From assembly GCA_009926195.1 (NCBI GenBank), contig RFPK01000148.1, forward strand, positions 1 through 5,270: a stretch of DNA of 5,270 nucleotides. Reading direction: 5' to 3'. The translations under genes and the position numbers were made by a program. The number at the start of each line of letters is the position of its first letter. Position 1 is the stretch's first letter. Under the pieces are notes generated by a model, which was not told the origin of the DNA, did no database searches, and saw only the letters and a program-made list of their open reading frames with translations. The DNA is from Synechococcaceae bacterium WB4_1_0192. GTDB taxonomy: Bacteria; Cyanobacteriota; Cyanobacteriia; PCC-6307; Cyanobiaceae. Positions 1-4,311 of this stretch are shown here, piece after piece.

Positions 1-169
1 TGCCCGCCCAGCAGGCCAGTGAGGCCTTCCGCCGGCTGCAGCAGGCCTATCTGACCCTCAGCGACCCTGAGCGCCGCCGCGTCATAGGCGCGGCGGCGCT
101 CAGGGTCGCTGAGGGTCAGATAGGCCTGCTGCAGCCGGCGGAAGGCCTCACTGGCCTGCTGGGCGGGCA
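1..169. repeat. Near-perfect palindrome, 81-base arms with 7-base spacer
   Basis: Positions 1-81 are the exact reverse complement of 89-169; base i pairs with base 170-i. The spacer 82-88 is TCATAGG. The match runs to the first base of the window, so the repeat may continue beyond it. The right arm joins continuously to the J-domain gene, so the left arm is probably the copy. Around the axis lies a short local inverted repeat (CGCCGCG, spacer, CGCGGCG on the minus strand) that could have primed fold-back synthesis. This is a common signature of a contig-end or amplification chimera, but a genuine inverted duplication cannot be excluded from the sequence alone. Confidence 0.95.
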
Positions 170-338
170 GGGCCGTGGTGTCCGGGTGATAGCGCTTGCT
201 GAGCTGGCGGAATGCCTGGCGCAGCTGGGAGGTGCTGGCCTCGGGCGGGAGCTGCAGCAGGTCGTAGAGGCTGCCGGTTGGAGCCTGGCCGGGGGAGGCG
301 GCGGCCGCAGGGCTGGCAGAGGAATCGGCAGCGGCCAC
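1..338 (-). CDS. J-domain (DnaJ-like) protein, partial, interrupted by palindrome
   Basis: J-domain proteins recruit Hsp70 (DnaK) and stimulate its ATPase. Reading leftward from a GTG at 338-336, the product has an Ala/Ser/Pro-rich N-terminus (residues 1-22) and then a J domain. It begins YDLLQLPPEAS (about 25-35), carries the diagnostic HPD loop (51-53) after KRY, has a helix III of the type EAFRRLQQAYLTLSDPERRR, and ends with YD at 85-86. GTG is chosen because an in-frame TGA lies a few codons upstream and no ATG or TTG intervenes. No clear Shine-Dalgarno is seen. The genuine gene can be trusted only to about position 82. From 81 to 1 the sequence is the reverse complement of 89-169, so residues after about 87 (AAALRVAEGQ...) are antisense of the J domain, not a real C-terminus. 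The gene diverges from rsmG with 57 bases between. The J-domain call is firm; the specific client and full length are unknown. Confidence 0.75.
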   Translation of the reverse strand, partial: MAAADSSASPAAAASPGQAPTGSLYDLLQLPPEASTSQLRQAFRQLSKRYHPDTTALPAQQASEAFRRLQQAYLTLSDPERRRAYDAAALRVAEGQIGLLQPAEGLTGLLGG

Positions 339-395
339 CAGCAGTGCACCCGGTCTGCGGGATCCTAGAGAGCCTCAGCCTGCTGTCCCAAGGGG

Positions 396-791
396 ATGTC
401 CGCCGCACCGCCATCCGCCCGTTCCACCCCCAGCGCAGCCTGGGGTGAACCCGACGACATGCTCTGGCAGCGCCTCGGCTGGCAGCCCAGCCCGGCCCAG
501 CTCAAGCAGTTCCAGGCACTGCAGGAGGAGCTGCGCCGCTGGAATGCCCGGGTCAACCTCACCCGGCTGGTGGAGGGGGCCGATTTCTGGATCGCCCAGG
601 TGTTCGACAGCCTCTGGCCCCTGCTGCCGCTGCTGCGCGACAGGCCTGACACGCCGCTGCGCTGCATTGACGTGGGTACCGGCGGCGGCTTCCCCGGCCT
701 GGCTGCCGCCATCGCCCTGCCCAGGGCACAACTGACGCTGGTCGATTCCGTGGGCCGCAACCCCGGCAAGCTGCCTCTCGGTACGGCCTGA
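396..791 (+). CDS. rsmG: RsmG (GidB) 16S rRNA methyltransferase with large internal deletion
   Basis: RsmG makes the N7-methylguanosine at position 527 of 16S rRNA using S-adenosylmethionine. The N-terminal half is typical: an amphipathic helix region (30-48), WNARVNLTRL (49-58), the DSL of the usual H-x-x-DSL element (71-73), SAM motif I with GTGGGFPG (94-101) and LVDSVGR (115-121). The family then normally continues for about 100 residues, including an S/A-R-A-x-A element and a later K-G element. Here residue 121 is followed at once by NPGKLPLGTA and a stop. That tail resembles the usual RsmG C-terminus (PR-x-x-G-x-P-x-K-x-P-L), suggesting an in-frame deletion rather than a random frameshift. 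The 131-residue product is about half the usual length and is probably inactive if real. An AAGGGG abuts the ATG at 396, too close to be a good ribosome site. The ATG at 459 (MLWQRLGW) has GGGGTGA 10 bases upstream and is a credible alternative start. The gene converges on the aldo/keto reductase. Confidence 0.85.
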   Translation: MSAAPPSARSTPSAAWGEPDDMLWQRLGWQPSPAQLKQFQALQEELRRWNARVNLTRLVEGADFWIAQVFDSLWPLLPLLRDRPDTPLRCIDVGTGGGFPGLAAAIALPRAQLTLVDSVGRNPGKLPLGTA

Positions 792-798
792 ATCGCAC

Positions 799-826
799 GG
801 CTCAGGCGGAGCAGCCTGGGGCAGCC
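799..826. terminator. Possible weak terminator hairpin between convergent genes
   Basis: The 37-base gap between the stops of rsmG and the aldo/keto reductase holds an interrupted inverted repeat. CAGGC (803-807) pairs with GCCTG (814-818) around a 6-base loop, and GGCT (799-802) pairs with AGCC (823-826) across a 4-base bulge. It is well placed to serve both strands, but there is no T-tract on either side, so function is uncertain. Confidence 0.3.
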
Positions 827-828
827 GG

Positions 829-2028
829 TCAGGGGGTATCCGTCAGCCGCCGCATCTGCTGACCGCCGACCCGGCGGCGCAGCTCGCGCAGCAGGCCGGG
901 AATGCGCTCCGCCCAGGGGCTGGCGGTCAGCACGGCCCGCAGCTCGGCTTCGCTGACGCCCTGATCCAACGCGTCGGCATTGGCGCCGGGAAACCAGTGG
1001 CCGCCAGCGCCGAGCAGGCCGTAACGGGCCCTGGCGTAGCTCTGCAGGTCCCAGGCTTCCAGCAGGTTGTGCAGCCAGAGCAGGCTGGGCAGGTTGATCT
1101 GGCCGGGGGTCTCCTGCCAGCTGGGCAGTCCCTGCCACCAACTGGCCAACCAGTCCTCACCAAGGGCCTGGCGGCTGGCCTGCTCAAGCCGGGTCACGAT
1201 CGGTGGCAGCAGGTCAGGGGCCTGGGGCAGCAGCTCAACCGCCTGGAGATGCAGGTCGAAGTCGGCAGGACAAGCGGCACCGACGCTGATCGTGTGCACC
1301 CCCGGTGCCGCCAGGCAGAAGAGGTCGTTGAACACGATCGGATGCAGGGGCTCGCACAACTCCAGCAGGCGCTGCGATGGGTTGTGCAGATGACCTCCCT
1401 TATCGGTGGGACTGATCAGAAACACACCCATGTCATGGGCCATGGCGGCGGCGATCGCCGGGCCGTTGTCCTGGCGGATGAAGTACCAGTGAAGGTTGAT
1501 GTAATCGAAGCGATCCGAGGCGATCGCCTCGAGGATCAGCGGCAGCGGCGCATGGGTGGAGAACCCCACGGCGCCGATGCGCCCCTCCGCCTGCCAGCGG
1601 CGCGCCACCTCCAGGCAACCCCCGGGGCGCAGGGTCTGCTCCAGGTGCTCCGGCAGGTTGAGGCCATGGATGGCCAGCAGATCCACCCGCTGCACCGCCA
1701 GCCGCTCGAAGCTCAGCGCCAGCTCAGCCTCGAAGGCGGCACTGTCCGCCTGCGGTGGGACCTTGGTCTGGAGGATGCGCTGCGGATCGAGCACCTCCGG
1801 CAGCAGGGCGCCCAGCTGCCGCTCCGAACTGCCGTAGTGGCGAGCGGTTTCGATGTGATGGAAGCCGCAGGCCACCGCCCGCTCCAGGGTGGCCCGCAGG
1901 TTGGCCTGGCTGGCGGCACTGATCTCAGGGGCCGGGATATCGCTCCAGCTCTGCTGGAAGCGCATACCCCCCAACGACAACAGGGGCATGGGCAGCTCGG
2001 TGCGCCCAAAGCGGCGGACGGGCAGCAT
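829..2028 (-). CDS. Aldo/keto reductase family oxidoreductase
   Basis: This is a probable NADPH-dependent oxidoreductase with an (alpha/beta)8 barrel, 399 residues, cytosolic; the substrate is unknown. The N-terminus has a family-type start, RRFGRTELPMPLLSLGGMRF (5-24). The four catalytic positions can be placed at E60 (in HIETARHYGSSE, where most relatives have Asp), Y65, K89 (in LQTKV) and H121 (in LLAIHGLN). GAVGFSTHA (152-160) and SPTDKGG (206-212) fit later barrel strands, and HTISVGA (245-251) fits the cofactor-side strand near the barrel end. A roughly 130-residue helical, Trp-rich C-terminal extension follows (about 270-399). Related long reductases often carry a C-terminal 4Fe-4S domain, but no C-x2-C-x2-C series is present here. 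The ATG at 2028 is chosen because it begins at the conserved N-terminus and shares its A with the ferredoxin stop (TGATG); the open frame continues to 2304 only as a shadow within the ferredoxin gene. Coupled translation with the ferredoxin is likely. Confidence 0.88.
   Translation of the reverse strand: MLPVRRFGRTELPMPLLSLGGMRFQQSWSDIPAPEISAASQANLRATLERAVACGFHHIETARHYGSSERQLGALLPEVLDPQRILQTKVPPQADSAAFEAELALSFERLAVQRVDLLAIHGLNLPEHLEQTLRPGGCLEVARRWQAEGRIGAVGFSTHAPLPLILEAIASDRFDYINLHWYFIRQDNGPAIAAAMAHDMGVFLISPTDKGGHLHNPSQRLLELCEPLHPIVFNDLFCLAAPGVHTISVGAACPADFDLHLQAVELLPQAPDLLPPIVTRLEQASRQALGEDWLASWWQGLPSWQETPGQINLPSLLWLHNLLEAWDLQSYARARYGLLGAGGHWFPGANADALDQGVSEAELRAVLTASPWAERIPGLLRELRRRVGGQQMRRLTDTP
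1451..1458. repeat. HIP1 octamer GCGATCGC
   Basis: This is an exact copy of the highly iterated palindrome of cyanobacterial genomes, inside the aldo/keto reductase gene. It supports a cyanobacterial origin. No local function is implied. Confidence 0.6.
1517..1530. repeat. HIP1 octamer within a 14-base perfect palindrome
   Basis: GAGGCGATCGCCTC is a perfect palindrome centred on a second HIP1 core (1520-1527), also inside the reductase gene. It is about 70 bases from the first copy. Confidence 0.6.
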
Positions 2029-2435
2029 CAGCGCGCCTCGTGGCCGCCCGGCTGCCGCGGCAGGGTGCGCCGCGGTCGCGCCGGTGTGGGCAAGCCGAGC
2101 GGCAGCAGCTCCTGGGTGCGGCTCTGCTCCTCCAGGGCCGGAAGCTCCTCGTAGCTCACCCAGTGGATGCAATCCACCGGGCAGGTATCGATCGCCTCCT
2201 GAATCGTCTCGGTGCTGTCGCCGTCCTGGCGCAGCGCGCGTGAACGCCCCCAGTCGGGCTCCACCAGAAATGTGTTGGAAGCGACGTGAGCGCAGTAACG
2301 GCAACCGATGCAGACGGCTTCATCGACCCAGACAGCCTTCTGGCGCAGGGCCCCTGCCAGGACCGGCTCACACCCACTGGGGACGACCCGTGGAGCTGAC
2401 GGCGCCGCGAAGGCCAGGGAGGGATCAACGGTCAC
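2028..2435 (-). CDS. 4Fe-4S ferredoxin, cyanobacterial/plastid CxxCxxC...CPVDC type
   Basis: This is a small electron carrier with one predicted iron-sulfur cluster, 135 residues. The core runs from about 33 to 95: KAVWVDEAVCIGCRYC, then NTFLVEPDWGRSRAL, then EAIDTCPVDCIHWV. Candidate cluster ligands are C42, C45, C48 and C85, with C89 an extra Cys in CPVDC. The second Cys triplet of a classic two-cluster ferredoxin is absent. The CIGC...GRSR...CPVDCIHWV pattern matches the ferredoxin domain that plants fuse to a J domain in some chloroplast proteins. The N-terminus (1-30) and the Pro/Arg-rich C-terminus (110-135) look unconserved. The start is GTG at 2435: the reading frame is open back to the ycf35 stop but contains no ATG, GTG or TTG further upstream, and no Shine-Dalgarno is evident. 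The gene follows ycf35 by 51 bases and overlaps the reductase start by one base, so it probably shares their transcript and may supply or accept electrons for the reductase (inference). Confidence 0.9.
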   Translation of the reverse strand: MTVDPSLAFAAPSAPRVVPSGCEPVLAGALRQKAVWVDEAVCIGCRYCAHVASNTFLVEPDWGRSRALRQDGDSTETIQEAIDTCPVDCIHWVSYEELPALEEQSRTQELLPLGLPTPARPRRTLPRQPGGHEAR

Positions 2436-2486
2436 GGGGCAACCGACATGACGACGCAGCCAGGGGGAGGGCGTAACCGCGCCGGT

Positions 2487-2888
2487 TCAGCCGTCCCAGC
2501 GGGTCACCACCAGCTCGATCGAACCATCGGCGGCCTGACGCTGCTCGCTGACCTGGAAGCCCTCCTCAGCGGAGGCGGCAAGAATGCTGCGCAGGGCATA
2601 GCGCTGGGTGAGCTGCGACAGGAAGCGCTCGACGGGCACCGGTCGACGCCAGAGGTCGAGGTCGGTCACCAGTTCGTAGCTGGCGGTGGCGGCGTTCCAG
2701 CGGAAACCGATATCGGCGGCGCTGGCGTCGTCGCTGGCGGCGATCGTGAGATCCGCCACCACGGTCTGACCGCGATAGCCGCGCAAGGGACGTTCGCCAT
2801 CACAGGGGCTGTGCCCCAGGTCGCGCAGGGCGTCGATCAGGGCGGTGCGATCACGCAGTTCCGTCTTGACGGTGCTGAAGTGCGACAT
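2487..2888 (-). CDS. ycf35: Ycf35 / DUF1257 family protein
   Basis: Ycf35 is a conserved protein of cyanobacteria and some algal plastid genomes, without an established biochemical role. The 133-residue product has the family's MSHFSTVKTELRD start, then LIDALRDLG (18-25), RGYRGQTVVADLTI (36-49), DIGFRWN (59-65), YELVTDLDLW (71-80) and a QLTQRYA helix (92-98). The end is a beta-strand-like region finishing IELVVTRWDG. The length is normal for the family. It is soluble, with no signal peptide or membrane helix. The ATG at 2888 directly follows the DUF2997 stop (TGA then ATG with no gap), so the two are likely translated together. No Shine-Dalgarno is seen. The symbol is given by family likeness. 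Confidence 0.88.
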   Translation of the reverse strand: MSHFSTVKTELRDRTALIDALRDLGHSPCDGERPLRGYRGQTVVADLTIAASDDASAADIGFRWNAATASYELVTDLDLWRRPVPVERFLSQLTQRYALRSILAASAEEGFQVSEQRQAADGSIELVVTRWDG

Positions 2889-3101
2889 TCAGGAGACCGG
2901 GTTGGTAAGGGTCTGCTCGGGGGCCAGGGTCGCCGACTGGCCCTGGTAGGCCTCGGCGGTGGGCTGGCGCTGCTGCACGCTGCCGAGCTTCGCTTCGATC
3001 CGCTCGGTCAGCTGCTCGCAGCCGTTGCCGGCCACGCCTTCCACCAGCTCTTCAACGCGGCCGTCAGGCCGGATGCGGAAGCGGATGGAACGCTGAACCA
3101 T
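2889..3101 (-). CDS. DUF2997 family small protein
   Basis: This is a 70-residue protein of unknown function. The N-terminal 40 residues match the family pattern as I know it: an amphipathic beta-strand (RSIRFRIRPDG, 4-14), a second strand (RVEELVEGVAG, 15-25), then CEQLTERIEAKLG (28-40), with a conserved-looking Cys at 28. The last 30 residues are Gln/Thr-rich and look disordered. DUF2997 genes commonly sit just upstream of ycf35 in cyanobacteria, as here with zero spacing, and this suggests that the two proteins act together or form a complex (inference). The ATG at 3101 is the only sensible start. Upstream sequence lacks a Shine-Dalgarno; a weak -10-like TAGCAT on the minus strand lies at 3129-3124. 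Confidence 0.82.
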   Translation of the reverse strand: MVQRSIRFRIRPDGRVEELVEGVAGNGCEQLTERIEAKLGSVQQRQPTAEAYQGQSATLAPEQTLTNPVS

Positions 3102-3120
3102 CCCGAGCAGCGGAAGTGAC

Positions 3121-3158
3121 GGGATGCTAGCCGTGGGATCCAGGAGCTGAGGGATGCT
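3121..3158. repeat. Two direct copies of GGGATGCT, 30 bases apart
   Basis: GGGATGCT occurs at 3121-3128 and 3151-3158, upstream of the DUF2997 start on the minus strand, where it reads AGCATCCC. The first copy contains most of the TAGCAT that could act as a -10 element. The pair could be an operator but could also be chance. It lies in the 97-base gap between the HEAT gene and DUF2997, the most likely place for an internal promoter of this block. Confidence 0.3.
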
Positions 3159-3160
3159 GT

Positions 3161-3195
3161 GACGCTCTGTCGGAGTCCACTCAACTGACGGCGTC
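3161..3195 (-). terminator. Possible interrupted hairpin after the HEAT gene
   Basis: GACGC (3161-3165) can pair with GCGTC (3191-3195), GTC (3169-3171) with GAC (3187-3189), and GAG (3173-3175) with CTC (3180-3182) around the loop TCCA. The element lies 3 bases beyond the HEAT-protein stop. There is no T-tract and the stem is broken, so this is at best a weak terminator or an mRNA-stabilising stem. Confidence 0.22.
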
Positions 3196-3198
3196 GGC

Positions 3199-3999
3199 TC
3201 AGCTCAGCAACCCCTCCTCCACCAGCGTCTGAAGGCGATCGAGCACCTGCGGATCCTCCAGCTGCTCCAGGGCGAGACGCGCTTCATCGCGTACCGCAGG
3301 GTCGGTGTCGTGCAGCAGCGCCCCGAGCAGTGCATCAACGACCTCCTGCTGACGCGGCTCCACCAGATCGCCATAGAGCCGGCCGAGCGACCAGGCGCTG
3401 TTGCTGCGCACCACCGGTTCGCTGTCGATGCGCAGAGCCAGCAGCAGCTGTCCTGCCGCCTGATCGGCCTTGGCCAGGCCAGTGGCGCCGGCATCGGCCA
3501 GGGAGCTGGCGGCCCAGAGGCGCACGGCGGCGATGTCGGTTTCGAGGGCGCGGATCAGCGGGTTCATCACCGGCGCATCCGGGTAGCTGCTCAGGCTCCA
3601 GGCCACGGCCTTGCGCACATAGCCGTTGCTGTCGTTCTGCAGCAATGCCAGCAGTGGCGAGACGGCCTGAATGTCGGGGTTGCGACCGAGGGCGTACACC
3701 GCACTCATGCGCAGGATCGGACAGCTGGCCTCCAGCAGGGGAAGCAGCCGCGCCGAAGCGCGTGGATCGCGGTGCTCGCAGAAGATCCTCAACCCCTGCA
3801 TGCGCTCCTCGTGGTTGCCCTGCAGGAGCTCAAGGCCGAGATCACATTCGGCGGCGATATCCGTGAGCTCATCGCCGGGGGCATCGAGCTCGTCCAGCGG
3901 ATCACCGAGCAGCTCCTGTGCCAGCTCGCGGGCCAGCATCTCGGGATCCAGCGCCAGCTCGGCCGGGCTCTGGGAGAACTCAGGGTATGGACCGCTCAT
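3199..3999 (-). CDS. HEAT-repeat protein (PBS-lyase-like HEAT family)
   Basis: HEAT repeats form a curved helical scaffold for binding other proteins. The 266-residue product has an acidic, disordered-looking N-terminus (1-55) rich in Asp, Glu and Leu, then about five to six helical repeats. The clear ones are RASARLLPLLEASCPILRMS (80-99), with AVYALGRNP following; QAVSPLLALLQNDSNGYVRK (111-130), with AVAWSL; APVMNPLIRALETDIAAVRL (142-161), with WAASSLADAG; LLLALRIDSEPVVRSNSAWS (185-204); and VVDALLGALLHDTDPAVRDE (220-239), with ARLALEQL. The D-x-x-x-x-VR-x-x-A-x-x-x-L pattern is that of the repeats in phycobilin lyase subunits such as CpcE, but it is shared by non-lyase cyanobacterial HEAT proteins. 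One alternative is an orthologue of IaiH, the HEAT protein reported to bind IscA in Synechococcus; that is a guess from repeat style. The ATG at 3999 gives a normal start, again without Shine-Dalgarno. Confidence 0.85.
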   Translation of the reverse strand: MSGPYPEFSQSPAELALDPEMLARELAQELLGDPLDELDAPGDELTDIAAECDLGLELLQGNHEERMQGLRIFCEHRDPRASARLLPLLEASCPILRMSAVYALGRNPDIQAVSPLLALLQNDSNGYVRKAVAWSLSSYPDAPVMNPLIRALETDIAAVRLWAASSLADAGATGLAKADQAAGQLLLALRIDSEPVVRSNSAWSLGRLYGDLVEPRQQEVVDALLGALLHDTDPAVRDEARLALEQLEDPQVLDRLQTLVEEGLLS

Positions 4000-4066
4000 G
4001 GGGGCGATCGTAAAAGCCCGCAGGCGAACCGCAACAGGAACGGCCCCGCGCTCAGGACCAGGCAGC

Positions 4067-4216
4067 TCAACTCAGCGGAGCGGGGGCGGCCATGTCGCCC
4101 GGCAGCCAGATCCGGGCGCTCACGGCGAACAGGGCTAGGCCGAACAGCACCACGATCGCCGCGGGCAGCAGGGTGGAACGGAAGAACTGCACGGGCGTGG
4201 CCGGACGGTCTTCCAT
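4067..4216 (-). CDS. Small single-helix membrane protein, 49 residues
   Basis: An open frame from ATG (4216-4214) to TGA (4069-4067) encodes a short hydrophilic head MEDRPATPVQFFRS, then one hydrophobic helix (about residues 15-34, LLPAAIVVLFGLALFAVSAR) and a short tail IWLPGDMAAPAPLS. The positive-hydrophobic-short-tail layout and the Pro/Trp after the helix look like those of a thylakoid or plasma-membrane small subunit. I think similar short proteins occur in marine Synechococcus but cannot name a family. It lies 67 bases upstream of the HEAT gene on the same strand and could be the first gene of the leftward block. It diverges from the ampG-like gene with 95 bases between. No Shine-Dalgarno is apparent. 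The coding call rests on the coherent hydrophobic helix, clean ends and a gap that otherwise lacks a gene. Confidence 0.7.
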   Translation of the reverse strand: MEDRPATPVQFFRSTLLPAAIVVLFGLALFAVSARIWLPGDMAAPAPLS

Positions 4217-4311
4217 TGTGCAGGGCGCGGTTCAACCACAGGGAGGCCGCCGCATCCACGGCTGGCCGATCGGGCCGCGCCGTCTAGCGTTCGGCCACAT
4301 CGGATCACCGC
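4217..4311. promoter_or_regulatory. Divergent intergenic region, probable promoters for both sides
   Basis: This 95-base gap separates the leftward small membrane protein from the rightward transporter, so promoters for both should lie here or just inside. I see no convincing -35/-10 pair. TAGCGT near 4285 is a poor -10 match for the rightward gene. The role is inferred from position only. Confidence 0.35.

Noticed and set aside
1..169. The edge palindrome as a transposon terminus, terminator or origin
   Set aside because: The arms encode J-domain sequence and match to the last base of the window. There is no transposase, target duplication, T-tract or origin-like AT-rich DNA.
186..368. A 60-codon + strand frame at the left edge
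   Set aside because: It is antisense to the J-domain gene and Gly-rich, with no family likeness.
365..1141. A 258-codon minus-strand frame covering rsmG and the end of the reductase
   Set aside because: It overlaps two recognised genes in other frames and has low-complexity Ala/Arg/Pro composition.
997..2154. A 385-codon open frame on the + strand opposite the aldo/keto reductase
   Set aside because: It is antisense to a well-supported gene, Gln/Arg/Gly-rich with no recognisable domain. Long antisense frames are expected in GC-rich coding DNA.
2029..2304. A 92-codon N-terminal extension of the aldo/keto reductase
   Set aside because: It lies wholly within the ferredoxin gene in another frame, is Arg/Gly/Pro-rich, and the conserved reductase start is at 2028.
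3310..4287. A 325-codon + strand frame opposite the HEAT gene and the small membrane protein
   Set aside because: It is the complement of the HEAT coding sequence, with no domain visible.
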